Below the pieces are notes generated by a model, which saw only the letters and a program-made list of their open reading frames with translations, did no database searches and was not told the origin of the DNA. Of a DNA stretch of 64,000 nt, positions 45,535 to 54,302 are shown piece after piece (positions within the stretch are counted from its first letter, which is position 1; every line of letters starts with the position of its first letter). The DNA is taken from assembly GCF_028898945.1 (NCBI RefSeq), contig NZ_CP118607.1:310001-374000 (forward strand), in the 5' to 3' direction. Both the position numbers and the translations under genes were made by a program. This DNA is from Pseudomonas sp. PSKL.D1 (GTDB taxonomy: Bacteria > Pseudomonadota > Gammaproteobacteria > Pseudomonadales > Pseudomonadaceae).

Positions 45535-45550
45535 GACAGTGCCGATCGGT

Positions 45551-46180
45551 TTAGCGCTTGGCCAGCGCCAACTGCTGCTGATCCTTCGGCAACACCCGCT
45601 TGGCAACAACATAATGCTTCTGCCAGTAAGGCTTGCTCAAGTTGTCGATGCTCACCCGCTTGCCGCGACGCGGCGCGTGGATGAAGCGGTCGTTGCCCAG
45701 GTAGATGGCAACGTGGTTAACCCGGCGGCTCTTGATGTTGAAGAAGATCAAATCGCCAGGCTTGAGGTCACTCTTGGCCACTTTCACGCCGTGGCCTTGA
45801 GCCATGGCATTGGAGGTGCGCGGCAAGTCGACATCAGCTACATCGTTGAATGCATACTTGACCAGCCCGCTGCAGTCGAAGCCCTTCTTGGGGCTGCTGC
45901 CACCCCACACGTAGGGCGTACCGAGCACATTGACGGCACGGCTCAGCACATCGCTGCTTTGCTTGGGCGACATTGTCGCCACAGCCGGCAGGTTGTGGGC
46001 CTTGCCTGGCGTGCTGGCGCGAGCGCGCAACGTAGCCTGTTTGGTAGGCGCGTGTTTCACTGTGGCATTGGTGGTATAGCCGGTGAAACCATTTGGAAGA
46101 CGTTGCTCACGATTGGTGGCGTGGGCGGCCAGGGGCAATAATAGACAGAGGGTCAGCCATGTCTTGAATAAAGGCGGCAT
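45551..46180 (-). CDS. NlpC/P60 family peptidoglycan endopeptidase
   Basis: The product is 209 residues from the ATG at 46180. It has a signal peptide (TWLTLCLLLPLAAHA), a basic linker and an NlpC/P60 domain. The catalytic Cys is in TPYVWGGSSPKKGFDCSGLVKYAF (near residue 105). The catalytic His is in VNHVAIYLGNDRFIHAP (near 160). It is periplasmic and likely cleaves peptide stems between D-Glu and meso-DAP. It is monocistronic, with a 178-base upstream gap next to the divergent TM2 gene. Confidence 0.92.
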   Translation of the reverse strand: MPPLFKTWLTLCLLLPLAAHATNREQRLPNGFTGYTTNATVKHAPTKQATLRARASTPGKAHNLPAVATMSPKQSSDVLSRAVNVLGTPYVWGGSSPKKGFDCSGLVKYAFNDVADVDLPRTSNAMAQGHGVKVAKSDLKPGDLIFFNIKSRRVNHVAIYLGNDRFIHAPRRGKRVSIDNLSKPYWQKHYVVAKRVLPKDQQQLALAKR

Positions 46181-46358
46181 AGATGAAGCTCTTGTGAATG
46201 TTTTAAGTGTTTTATGTGTGTTGGCGCGCAACTTTATAACAGCTTTTTGATCACTTTTTGATCCGTTGGTCGATTGTCATGTTGCCGTACGTCGGCCTGC
46301 GCACGAAAAGTCACATTTTTTCTTAGAAAATTTTTGGATAACCCACAGGGGGCTATGA

Positions 46359-46778
46359 ATGAACACTTATCAACACGGGGAGCCCTACCACGATACCCAC
46401 AGCAAGGTGATCGGCTATTTGCTGTGGATTTTCGGCTTCACGGGTTCGCACCGTTTCTACTACGGCAAGCCGATTACCGGGACCATCTGGTTCTTCACCC
46501 TTGGGCTGCTGGGTATCGGCTGGCTGATCGACCTGTTCCTGATCCCATCGATGGACCGTGAAGCCGACCTGCGTTTTCAGTCAGGCCGCATCGACTACAA
46601 CATCGCCTGGATCCTGCTGACCTTCCTGGGCATTTTTGGCGTGCACCGCTTGTATCAGGGCAAGTGGATCACTGCGATCATCTACTTCTTTACCGGTGGG
46701 TTGTTCCTGGTCGGTGTGCTGTATGACTTCTGGACCCTGAACGGCCAGATATCACAAGCCAACGCCGAACGCCGCTGA
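46359..46778 (+). CDS. Double TM2-domain membrane protein
   Basis: The 139-residue product has two TM2 units: IGYLLWIFGFTGSHRFYYGK followed by FFTLGLLGIGWLIDLFLI, and WILLTFLGIFGVHRLYQGK followed by FFTGGLFLVGVLYDFW. Each unit is a helical hairpin with the GxHRFY/HRLY motif. The charged tail ends QANAERR. TM2 proteins have no established enzymatic role. It is followed by a bidirectional terminator. Confidence 0.88.
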   Translation: MNTYQHGEPYHDTHSKVIGYLLWIFGFTGSHRFYYGKPITGTIWFFTLGLLGIGWLIDLFLIPSMDREADLRFQSGRIDYNIAWILLTFLGIFGVHRLYQGKWITAIIYFFTGGLFLVGVLYDFWTLNGQISQANAERR

Positions 46779-46783
46779 GGCAG

Positions 46784-46821
46784 AAAAAAGGCCTTGTCGC
46801 TGAGAGCGGCAAGGCCTTTTT
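46784..46821. terminator. Bidirectional Rho-independent terminator
   Basis: AAAAAGGCCTTG-loop-CAAGGCCTTTTT with a 14-base loop that itself pairs (CGCT/AGCG). It lies between the convergent TM2 and SPOR genes. Confidence 0.92.
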
Positions 46822-46823
46822 GA

Positions 46824-47522
46824 TTACTGGCGGGTTTGTCGCTGTTGCAGCAGCAGGTTGTTGAAACCGGCCCCTGCCAACTGCTTCTGCGCCCCGGTCA
46901 GCTGTTCGCGGTTGCTGAACGGGCCAACCAGTACGCGGTACCAGGTTTCCTCCTTCACCGTGCCGGATTCCACCTTGACCGCCTGGCCAAGCAGGATGAT
47001 CTGGGCGCGCACTTTGTCGGCGTCAGCCTGTTTGCGGAACGAACCGGCTTGCAGGAAGAACTGTGTGGTCGCTGCCGGCTTGATCACCGGCGGAGCAGGC
47101 GGTGGCGTTTGCCCCAGCAGTGCAGCCTGGGCGCGCGCGGTGTCGATCTTCGCCGCTTCCGCTGGCGTAACCGGTGTAACGGGTTGCGCTGGCACCGGCG
47201 GCGTTTTCTCCGGCACGGCTTCTGGCGGCACGATCACCTCGGACTCCGGCAGCAGCGTGTAGAAGTCGTACTTCGGCTTCACTGGCTGCTGCGGGGTTGC
47301 AGTCGTGGTTTTGCTGGCCTCGGCCACCTTTTCCGGCTTCTGCTGCTCGGGCTTGGCGCGCTTGATGTCGCCGCCCCCGGGTTCAAGTTTCATCAGGAAA
47401 ACGATGAAGGCGCCAACGGTCAGGCCAACCGCCAACCATACCCAGCCGGGAATCGGCTGTTTGGCCGGTGCCTGATTGCGGCTGGCGCCGCGCTTGGGTG
47501 CAGGTTTTTTCTTGGCAGCCAA
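46824..47522 (-). CDS. SPOR domain protein
   Basis: The 232-residue product has a basic N-terminus, one membrane helix (VWLAVGLTVGAFIVFLM, residues ~27-44), a proline-rich linker (~55-150) and a C-terminal SPOR domain (FFLQAGSFRKQADADKVRAQ, TWYRVLVGPFSNREQL). SPOR domains bind denuded glycan at the septum, so it is probably a divisome-associated protein (FtsN-like group). It starts 1 base after argS ends, a conserved pairing. Confidence 0.9.
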   Translation of the reverse strand: MAAKKKPAPKRGASRNQAPAKQPIPGWVWLAVGLTVGAFIVFLMKLEPGGGDIKRAKPEQQKPEKVAEASKTTTATPQQPVKPKYDFYTLLPESEVIVPPEAVPEKTPPVPAQPVTPVTPAEAAKIDTARAQAALLGQTPPPAPPVIKPAATTQFFLQAGSFRKQADADKVRAQIILLGQAVKVESGTVKEETWYRVLVGPFSNREQLTGAQKQLAGAGFNNLLLQQRQTRQ

Positions 47523-47523
47523 C

Positions 47524-49260
47524 TTACATACGCTCCAGGGTTTCCAGGCCGAGCAGTTCCAGACCTTGCTTCAGGGTACGGCCGGTGAGGGCAGCCAGGC
47601 GCAGGCGGCTCTGTTGCTGTGCCGGGGTTTCGGCGGCAAGGATCGGGCAGTTCTCGTAGAAGCTGGAGAACAGGCCGGCGAGGTCGTACAGGTAGCTGCA
47701 CAGTACGTGCGGGGTGCCTTTGTCGGCCACGCTGTTGAGGATTTCGCCGAACTGCGCCAGGCGTGCGGCCAGGTCTTGCTCGTGGGCGGCTTCTAGCACG
47801 ATGTTGCCGTCGACCTCATCGAAGCCTTTGCCCAGCTTGCGGAACACACCAGCCACGCGGGTGTAGGCGTACAGCAGGTACGGCGCGGTGTTGCCCTCGA
47901 AATTGAGCATCAGCTCGAAGTTGAAGCTGTAGTCGCTGGTACGGTGCTTGGACAGGTCGGCGTACTTCACCGCGCCGATGCCAACTACTTCACCGATGCG
48001 GCGCAGTTCGTCTTCGGCCAGGCTCGGGTTCTTTTCCTTGACCAGTGCGTAGGCGCGGTCCTTGGCTTCGGTTAGCAGGTCGATCAGCTTGACGGTGCCG
48101 CCATCGCGGGTCTTGAACGGGCGGCCATCGGCGCCGTTCATGGTGCCGAAGCCCATGTGCTCCATCTGCATCGGGTGGCCGACGAAGCCTGCGCGGCGGG
48201 CCACTTCGAACACTTGGTTGAAGTGCAGGGCCTGGCGCTGGTCGACGAAGTACAAGGCGCGGTCAGCCTTGAGCACGTTGCTGCGGTAGCGCACGGCGGC
48301 CAGGTCGGTGGTGGCGTACAGGTAGCCGCCGTCGGCCTTCTGGACGATCACTGGTAGCGGTTCGCCTTCGGAGTTCTTGAATTCTTCCAGGAATACGCAC
48401 TGGGCGCCTTGGTCCTCGACCAGCAGGCCTTTGGCCTTGAGGTCGGAAACCACGTGGGCCAGGTCGGCGTTGTAGGCGCTTTCGCCCATCACGTCAGCCA
48501 TGGTCAGTTTGACGTTCAGCAGTTCGTAGGTTTTCTGGCAGTGGGACAGCGAAATATCCTTGAAGCGTGTCCACAGTGCCATGCAGTCCGGGTCACCGGC
48601 TTGCAGCTTGACCACCAGGCCACGGGCGCGGGTGGCGAATTCTTCGGACTCGTCAAAACGCTTCTTGGCGGCGCGGTAGAAGTTTTCCAGGTCAGATAGC
48701 TCGTCGCTGGTGATCGGGTTTTCTTCCAGGTAGGCCAGCAGCATGCCGAACTGGGTGCCCCAGTCGCCTACGTGGTTCTGGCGGATCACGTCGTCACCAA
48801 GGAATTCCAGCACGCGGGCAACGCTGTCACCGATGATGGTCGAACGCAGGTGGCCGACGTGCATCTCTTTGGCCAGGTTCGGTGCCGACATGTCGATCAC
48901 CACCTTCTGCACAGGCCCGGCCTTGCGCGCGCCCAAGTGAGCGTCGGTCAGGGCAGCGTCCAGGCGGTTGGCCAGGGCGTCGGTGTTCTGGAAGAAGTTC
49001 AGGAAGCCCGGGCCGGCGATTTCGACCTTGCTGATGTCGGCACTGGCCGGCAGTGCATTGATCAGTTTTTCGGCCAGGTCACGCGGCTTCATGCCGGCCG
49101 GCTTGGCCAGCATCATGGCGATGTTGCTGGCGAAGTCGCCGTGGGTCTTGTCCCGGGCGTTTTCCACCTGGATCGCCGGCGACAGCCCTTCAGGCAGCAC
49201 ACCGTCGGTGACGAGTTGGGTGAGGGCTTGCTGGATCAGCTGGCGAATGGTGTCTTTCAT
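47524..49260 (-). CDS. argS: Arginyl-tRNA synthetase
   Basis: The 578-residue class I synthetase charges tRNA-Arg. [20 protein letters not shown] is the HIGH-like motif (HVGH). The N-terminal Add-1 domain and C-terminal anticodon domain ([23 protein letters not shown]) are present. As is usual for ArgS, the KMSKS loop is replaced ([10 protein letters not shown]). It is followed immediately by the SPOR gene, and an IS110 element sits 126 bases upstream of its start. Confidence 0.97.
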   Translation of the reverse strand: MKDTIRQLIQQALTQLVTDGVLPEGLSPAIQVENARDKTHGDFASNIAMMLAKPAGMKPRDLAEKLINALPASADISKVEIAGPGFLNFFQNTDALANRLDAALTDAHLGARKAGPVQKVVIDMSAPNLAKEMHVGHLRSTIIGDSVARVLEFLGDDVIRQNHVGDWGTQFGMLLAYLEENPITSDELSDLENFYRAAKKRFDESEEFATRARGLVVKLQAGDPDCMALWTRFKDISLSHCQKTYELLNVKLTMADVMGESAYNADLAHVVSDLKAKGLLVEDQGAQCVFLEEFKNSEGEPLPVIVQKADGGYLYATTDLAAVRYRSNVLKADRALYFVDQRQALHFNQVFEVARRAGFVGHPMQMEHMGFGTMNGADGRPFKTRDGGTVKLIDLLTEAKDRAYALVKEKNPSLAEDELRRIGEVVGIGAVKYADLSKHRTSDYSFNFELMLNFEGNTAPYLLYAYTRVAGVFRKLGKGFDEVDGNIVLEAAHEQDLAARLAQFGEILNSVADKGTPHVLCSYLYDLAGLFSSFYENCPILAAETPAQQQSRLRLAALTGRTLKQGLELLGLETLERM

Positions 49261-49401
49261 GGGAGTCTCTTTTCGACCGCAAGCGCGGTGGAGCGCCTGG
49301 ATGCGCAGGTGGAAAAACTGGGCATTATCCGTGGCCGGGGCCGGGTTGCCAACCTTTGGGGTGATCGCGATGCCTGTCGACTGTAGATACTCTGTTGGCG
49401 G

Positions 49402-50397
49402 TCAAGCTTTTCTCAGGTGTTCAGCGCTGAAAAGCTTGGCCGTATCAAATGGCTCATCTCCACGCATGCATGCCCAGATGCCTGTCAGGTACTTACGCAT
49501 GACGGCAGCGATGGCCTGCATTTTCTTCTTGCCCCTGTTGACCAGCGACTCGTAAAAAGCCCTCGCATAAGGGTCGCAGCGCACCGCGGTCAAGGCAGGC
49601 ATGTACATGGCTGCCCGCAGGTACGCATTCCCACTTTTGCCGAGTCTGCCGGGCTTATCAATGCTCGTCCCCGATTGTGTCTGTCGAACATCGAGTCCCG
49701 CGTGGCGAGCTACCTGCGAGGACTTGAGCATTTGAGGAAGGGTGGTCAGTTCAGCGAGTGCAGCAAGTGCCGAGACTTCTCCCATCCCGGGACCTGCAAG
49801 TAGCTGCTTGTACTGCCGAGTAAGCGTCGGACACTGGGCGATCAGCTCGCGACCTGCCTTACGGAAGCGCTCAATTCGATTATCCAGTGAAACAATCGCT
49901 TCCTCTTGATCCTCGATCAGCATCGACACGGTCGTAGCCGTTGCCTGTAATGCATGCAGCTCGTTTTTTGCCCTGGTGCGGTGTCCCACCAATCGATTGA
50001 TATGTCGACCCAGAGCTCGCAGCTCAAGCTGCACAGGGTTTGGGGGTGTCCACAAGCGTGGTGTCATACGCTCGCCGTACTCGGACAGCAGTTGAGCATC
50101 TATTGCATCGGTCTTGCTGTTCACCAGCATCAGTTTGGCGAAATTGTGGAAGCTCTTGGGGTTGATCACTGAAACAGGGAGATCGGCCGCATGTAGCTCA
50201 AGGGCCAAGTCCAAGTAATAGATCCCGGTCGCCTCCATCACGATCGACTTGGGCTTGAGTGCCAGCAGCTTTTTTACTGCAGCCTTACGGCCTGCCGGTG
50301 TTTGAGCGATATCCCACTGACCGGCAGGACGCCCATCTTTGCGCACCCCGGCGATCGAAGTACGTGAGCCGATATCGAGACCAACCCAGACACTCAT
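49402..50397 (-). CDS. IS110-family transposase
   Basis: The product is 331 residues from the ATG at 50397 with a strong GGGAGGGGG ribosome site; an in-frame extension to 50469 is not needed. The N-terminal RuvC-like DEDD domain shows VWVGLDIGSRTS (first Asp), IVMEATGIYYLDLAL (Glu) and NSKTDAIDAQLL (two Asp). The C-terminal Tnp domain has LLAGPGMGEVSALAALA and HAGLDVRQTQSGTSIDKPG with the conserved serine region. It appears intact and may be active. In IS110/IS621 elements the protein works with a bridge RNA from the non-coding end. Confidence 0.95.
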   Translation of the reverse strand: MSVWVGLDIGSRTSIAGVRKDGRPAGQWDIAQTPAGRKAAVKKLLALKPKSIVMEATGIYYLDLALELHAADLPVSVINPKSFHNFAKLMLVNSKTDAIDAQLLSEYGERMTPRLWTPPNPVQLELRALGRHINRLVGHRTRAKNELHALQATATTVSMLIEDQEEAIVSLDNRIERFRKAGRELIAQCPTLTRQYKQLLAGPGMGEVSALAALAELTTLPQMLKSSQVARHAGLDVRQTQSGTSIDKPGRLGKSGNAYLRAAMYMPALTAVRCDPYARAFYESLVNRGKKKMQAIAAVMRKYLTGIWACMRGDEPFDTAKLFSAEHLRKA

Positions 50398-50653
50398 TCT
50401 TCCCCCTCCCAAGCGAGTTAGGTAACAATGGCCTCCGGTTCCCCGACCTCGAACTTCATGCCGCTGCAACCTTGTAATGCGAAGTCCGACTTGTCGGCTT
50501 CTCGATACTCTTCGTAGTGGGCAATGAGGCGGGGGGCCTCTCTACATACAAGGTCAGGGCCATCCCTGCCTTCAGGAGCGGTCGGCCTCCCCGGAAGTGC
50601 TTCTTCAGCCTGACGAGCATAACCACTCTCGCCAGGCCAGACACAACATACAA
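50398..50653 (-). ncRNA. Candidate IS110 bridge RNA region
   Basis: This non-coding end upstream of the transposase start is where IS110-group elements encode the bridge RNA that pairs with target and donor DNA. It can fold; one clear stem is GAAGTCCGAC-TT-GTCGGCTTC (50481-50500, one bulge). The exact ends and the target loop were not determined. The call rests on family knowledge and position, so it is tentative. Confidence 0.45.
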
Positions 50654-50694
50654 GGAGCGGCCTTGTGTCGCAAAAAGGGTTGCGCGGCAACCCC
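50654..50694. repeat. REP half flanking the IS110 element
   Basis: GGAGCGGCCTTGTGTCGC and AAAAAGGGTTGCGCGGCAAC match the module at 55667-55705 (GAGCGGCCTTGTGTCGCGAA AGGG ...). It lacks its normal head, which instead lies on the other side of the IS element. Confidence 0.75.
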
Positions 50695-50699
50695 GTGCG

Positions 50700-52919
50700 T
50701 CAATACAGGTCAACCGGATCAACATCCAGCGACCAGCGCACCGGCCGCCCGCTGGGTAACTGCTCCAACACTAGCAACCAGGCGCTCATCAGTCGATGCA
50801 AGGGCGCCCGGGTATTGGCCTGGATCAACAACTGTGCCCTGAAACGCCCGGCCCGGCGCTCCATGGGAGCCGGTACCGGGCCCAGGAGTTCAATGCCCGG
50901 CAAGCGTTGTTCAGCAATCAGTTGCTCGGCCGCGCTGCAGGCTTCGTCCAGAAATGCCTCGGCCTGTCCCGGCTTGTGTGCCTCCGCGCGCAGCAGCGCC
51001 AGGTGCGAATAGGGCGGCAGGCCAGCGGCGCGGCGCTCTTCCAAGGCCTGTTCGGCAAAGGAGAAATAGCCCTGCTCGGTGAGCTGCACGAGCAGCGGAT
51101 GGTCCGAAAGGTGGGTCTGGATGATCACCTTGCCGGGCTCTTCGGCACGTCCGGCACGCCCAGCCACCTGAACGATGAGCTGGGCCATGCGCTCGCTGGC
51201 GCGGAAGTCGCCGGAAAACAGCCCGCCATCCGCATCGAGAATGGCCACCAGCGTTACCCGCGGGAAGTGATGCCCCTTGGCAAGCATCTGTGTGCCCACC
51301 AGGATGCTCGGTTGCCCGCGCTGGATGGTGGTGAACAGGTTGTGCATGGCGTCCTTGCGCGCGGTGCTGTCGCGGTCCACCCGCAGGATCGGGTAGTCGG
51401 GGAACAGCACTTTCAGGCGCTCTTCGGCACGCTCTGTGCCCGCACCCACCGGGCGTAGGTCCACGTGGAAGCACTTGGGGCACTGCTGCGGGATGTGCTC
51501 GTCATACCCGCAGTGGTGGCAGCGCAGCACGGCCGAACGCTGGTGCACGGTCATGCGGGCATCGCAGCGCGGGCACTCGGACAGCCAGCCGCAGTCATGG
51601 CACAGCAGTGTGGGTGCAAAACCACGGCGGTTGAGGAATACCAGCACTTGCTGGCCGGCTTCCAGTGTCTGGCGGATGGCCTGCTGCAAGGGGCCGCTGA
51701 TGCCGCTGTCCAGTGGCAGGCTCTTGACGTCCAGCCGCAGCATGCGGGGTGGGCGGGCGCCGCCGGCCCGCTGGTTCATGCGTAGCAGGCGGTAGCGGCC
51801 AGTCAGTGCGTTGTGCAGGGTTTCCAGCGAAGGGGTTGCGGAGCCGAGCAGAATCGGGATGTTTTCCTGGTGCGCCCGCACCATCGCCAGGTCCCGGGCA
51901 TGGTAGCGCAGGCCTTCCTGCTGTTTATAGGAGCCGTCGTGCTCTTCATCGATGATGATCAGGCCCGGGTTCTTCATGGGTGTGAACAGGGCCGAGCGGG
52001 TGCCGATAATGATGTCGGCCTCGCCGTCGCGGGCAGCCAGCCAGGCATCCAGGCGCTCGCGATCATTCACGGCCGAATGCAGCAGGGCGATGCGGGCATT
52101 GAAGCGTTGTTCGAAGCGCGCCAGGGTTTGCGGGCCCAGGTTGATCTCGGGGATCAGCACCAGCGCCTGCTTGCCCGCCTCCAGAGTTTCGCGGATAAGC
52201 TGCAGGTAAACCTCGGTCTTGCCGCTGCCGGTGACACCTGCCAGCAGGAAGGCGCCGAAGCTGCCAAATCCTTCACGCACTGCATCAAAAGCATCGCGCT
52301 GCTCATCGTTCAATGGCAGTTCGGGTTGTGCCAGCCAGTGTTCATGGCGGGCCGATGGCAGCTGGCGGCGAATCTCGACCTGCACCAGTCCCTTGGCCAG
52401 CAGCAGGTCGAGGCTGTCCTTGTTCAGGTTGAGCTTGCCCAGCAGGCTGTGCGCCACGCCATGCGGGTGTTGGGCCAAGGTCTTGAGGGCATCGCGTTGG
52501 CGCGGGGCGCGGGCAATGCGCGGGTCTTCAAGGCGTGCACCGGGGCTGACATGCCAGAAGCGTTCCTGGCGCATTTCAGCAGGTTCACCCTGGCGCAGCA
52601 GGGTGGGCAAGGCCCAGCTCAGGGTGTCGCCGAGGCTGTGCTGATAGTATTGAGCTGTCCACAGGCACAGCTTGAACAGCGACGCCGGCACCGGTGAAAC
52701 CGGGTCGAGCAGCGCGACCGCCGGTTTGAGCTTGTCGGCGGGGACTTCACTCTGTTGGCATACCTCCACCAGCACGCCGATCATTTCCCGGCGGCCGAAG
52801 GGCACGCGGATGCGCATGCCCGGGGTCAGCGCCTGGCGCGCCATGCTCGCTGGCGCCTTGTAGTCGAACAGGCGGCGCAGCGGTGAAGGCAGGGCAAGGC
52901 GCAGGATGACGTCGGGCAC
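50700..52919 (-). CDS. priA: Primosomal replication helicase PriA
   Basis: The product is 739 residues from the GTG at 52919, giving the family N-terminus [20 protein letters not shown]; an in-frame TTG at 52943 is also possible. It has Walker [16 protein letters not shown] near residue 220, the DEEH box [16 protein letters not shown], and zinc-binding cysteines ([15 protein letters not shown] ... CHHCGY ... CPKC). The helicase C-terminal motifs ([27 protein letters not shown]) also match. It restarts stalled replication forks. Confidence 0.96.
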   Translation of the reverse strand: MPDVILRLALPSPLRRLFDYKAPASMARQALTPGMRIRVPFGRREMIGVLVEVCQQSEVPADKLKPAVALLDPVSPVPASLFKLCLWTAQYYQHSLGDTLSWALPTLLRQGEPAEMRQERFWHVSPGARLEDPRIARAPRQRDALKTLAQHPHGVAHSLLGKLNLNKDSLDLLLAKGLVQVEIRRQLPSARHEHWLAQPELPLNDEQRDAFDAVREGFGSFGAFLLAGVTGSGKTEVYLQLIRETLEAGKQALVLIPEINLGPQTLARFEQRFNARIALLHSAVNDRERLDAWLAARDGEADIIIGTRSALFTPMKNPGLIIIDEEHDGSYKQQEGLRYHARDLAMVRAHQENIPILLGSATPSLETLHNALTGRYRLLRMNQRAGGARPPRMLRLDVKSLPLDSGISGPLQQAIRQTLEAGQQVLVFLNRRGFAPTLLCHDCGWLSECPRCDARMTVHQRSAVLRCHHCGYDEHIPQQCPKCFHVDLRPVGAGTERAEERLKVLFPDYPILRVDRDSTARKDAMHNLFTTIQRGQPSILVGTQMLAKGHHFPRVTLVAILDADGGLFSGDFRASERMAQLIVQVAGRAGRAEEPGKVIIQTHLSDHPLLVQLTEQGYFSFAEQALEERRAAGLPPYSHLALLRAEAHKPGQAEAFLDEACSAAEQLIAEQRLPGIELLGPVPAPMERRAGRFRAQLLIQANTRAPLHRLMSAWLLVLEQLPSGRPVRWSLDVDPVDLY

Positions 52920-52985
52920 GCGTGAGGTCTCAGGGTGAATCAAAGAGGGCGAGCCTAGCAGACGACGGTCGGTGCAAGCGACAAC

Positions 52986-53013
52986 TTGCGTTGGCGCGCT
53001 GCTCTGGTATTAT
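52986..53013 (+). promoter_or_regulatory. Candidate sigma-70 promoter for rpmE
   Basis: TTGCGT at 52986-52991 and TATTAT at 53008-53013 are separated by 16 bases, about 70 bases upstream of the rpmE start. It lies in the priA-rpmE divergent gap. Confidence 0.45.
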
Positions 53014-53083
53014 TCGCCGCCTAATTACGTGCGGTATTCAACAATTGGTGTTGGGTGGCGGCACGCAGCTCGAGGAAGTGACC

Positions 53084-53299
53084 ATGAAAGCAGATATTCA
53101 TCCGAACTACGAAGTAGTTGCAGTCACCTGCAGCTGCGGCAGCAAATTCGAAACCCGTTCGACCCTGGCCAAGCCGCTGGCGATCGACGTGTGCTCCCAG
53201 TGCCACCCGTTCTACACTGGTAAGCAGAAAGTCCTGGACACCGGTGGTCGCGTACAGAAGTTCGCCGATCGCTTCGGTATGTTCGGTACCAAGAAGTAA
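53084..53299 (+). CDS. rpmE: 50S ribosomal protein L31
   Basis: The product is 71 residues from the ATG at 53084 with GAGGAAG ahead. It has the zinc-binding cysteines of the C+ L31 type (CSCGSKF and [10 protein letters not shown]) and ends GMFGTKK. C+ L31 is replaced by a C-minus paralog under zinc starvation in some bacteria; no such gene is seen here. Only 2 bases separate it from the nuclease gene. Confidence 0.97.
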   Translation: MKADIHPNYEVVAVTCSCGSKFETRSTLAKPLAIDVCSQCHPFYTGKQKVLDTGGRVQKFADRFGMFGTKK

Positions 53300-53301
53300 T
53301 C

Positions 53302-54123
53302 ATGCGCATGGCGAATCCTTCGGGTTTCGCATTGCTGCAAAAAAAGGCGCCCCTTGTGGGCGCTTTTTTTATGGGCGCGATTTGGCACGCCCCGGCTCTG
53401 GCGTTTTGCCCGTTACCGGACAACCCACAGCAGGTTGTGGTGAGGCAGGTGGTGGATGGCGACACCCTGCGCCTGGCAGACGGTCGCAGCGTGCGCATGA
53501 TTGGCATCAATGCGCCTGAAATCGGCCGCAAGGGCCGTACCAGTGAGCCGTATGCCGAAGCGGCCAAGCGGCGCCTGCAGGCGCTGGTCGATGCCAGCCA
53601 GGGTCGGGTCGGGCTTGTGCCGGGAGTTGAGGGTAAGGACAAGTACGGCCGCACCTTGGCACACCTTTATGGCCGTAATGGTGACAATCTAGAGGCGCGG
53701 TTGCTCAGTGAGGGGCTGGGCTATCGTGTGGCCGTAGCCCCCAACGTGAGTTTGACCAACTGCCAGCAAGGCGCCGAGCACGCCGCGCGTAAGGCTGGCG
53801 CAGGGTTATGGCACCAATCCCCTGTGCTGAAGGCTGGCGACATCCGGCAGTCCGGGTTTGCTGTCGTCGGCGGGCGTATTCAGCGCATCGAGCGCAATCG
53901 AGGCGGTATCTGGCTTGAGCTGGACAACGCGCTGGTGTTGCAGATTCCCACTCGTCTGCAGCGCAACTTCCCCGCAAGCTTCTTCGATAATCTCAAGGGG
54001 AGCCAAGTCGAAGCGCGTGGCTGGGTGCTGGACCGATCCCGCAAAGGCGGCCTCCAGCCCGGGCAGCGGCGTTGGTTGTTGCCATTGACCGACCCGAGCA
54101 TGCTGGAGCGTATTCCAGGCTGA
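53302..54123 (+). CDS. Secreted thermonuclease (SNase)-like protein
   Basis: The 273-residue product has an N-terminal signal-like segment (APLVGAFFMGAIWHAPALAF). A staphylococcal-nuclease-type domain spans about residues 45-170: VVRQVVDGDTLRLADGRSVR, IGINAPEIG, KDKYGRTLAHLYG and the AEHAARKAGAGLW helix. A C-terminal extension (GGIWLELDNALVLQIP, GWVLDRSRKGG) is additional to SNase. It is likely a periplasmic or outer-membrane nuclease. A start at 53371 is possible. The rpmE terminator hairpin falls inside its first 25 codons. Confidence 0.85.
   Translation: MRMANPSGFALLQKKAPLVGAFFMGAIWHAPALAFCPLPDNPQQVVVRQVVDGDTLRLADGRSVRMIGINAPEIGRKGRTSEPYAEAAKRRLQALVDASQGRVGLVPGVEGKDKYGRTLAHLYGRNGDNLEARLLSEGLGYRVAVAPNVSLTNCQQGAEHAARKAGAGLWHQSPVLKAGDIRQSGFAVVGGRIQRIERNRGGIWLELDNALVLQIPTRLQRNFPASFFDNLKGSQVEARGWVLDRSRKGGLQPGQRRWLLPLTDPSMLERIPG
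53339..53370 (+). terminator. Terminator-like hairpin inside the nuclease 5' end
   Basis: AAAAAGGCGCCCC-TTG-TGGGCGC followed by seven T. It is 40 bases past rpmE and would terminate the rpmE transcript, yet the overlying sequence codes for the signal peptide of the nuclease. Confidence 0.8.
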
Positions 54124-54302
54124 AAAAATGTAGACATTTCGCTATAGGATTGTACACACTGTAAGCCCAATGCCCCCGTGTGTTATAGCGTAAAGTCGTA
54201 GGCTCAAGGCCTTGACACAAGTGACCGGCCAGTCTTGTAGCTCCCCGGCTCTTTGCGTATCCTCGGCGGTCCGTCAGAACAGTAAATAGCGGAATGCCCA
54301 CC

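Larger units (their letters stand above)
49387..50654 (-). mobile_element. IS110-family insertion sequence inserted in a REP
   Basis: The borders are inferred, not seen as repeats. Left flank ends ...CTGTAG (49386) and right flank resumes GAGCGGCCTTGTGTCGC (50655). Joined, CTGTAGGAGCGG recreates the normal REP head seen elsewhere in this window. The element is about 1.27 kb, with one transposase gene on the minus strand, about 250 non-coding bases ahead of it and about 15 after it. Absence of terminal inverted repeats fits IS110. Known P. putida IS110-family elements such as ISPpu9/ISPpu10 insert in REPs. Confidence 0.75.
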
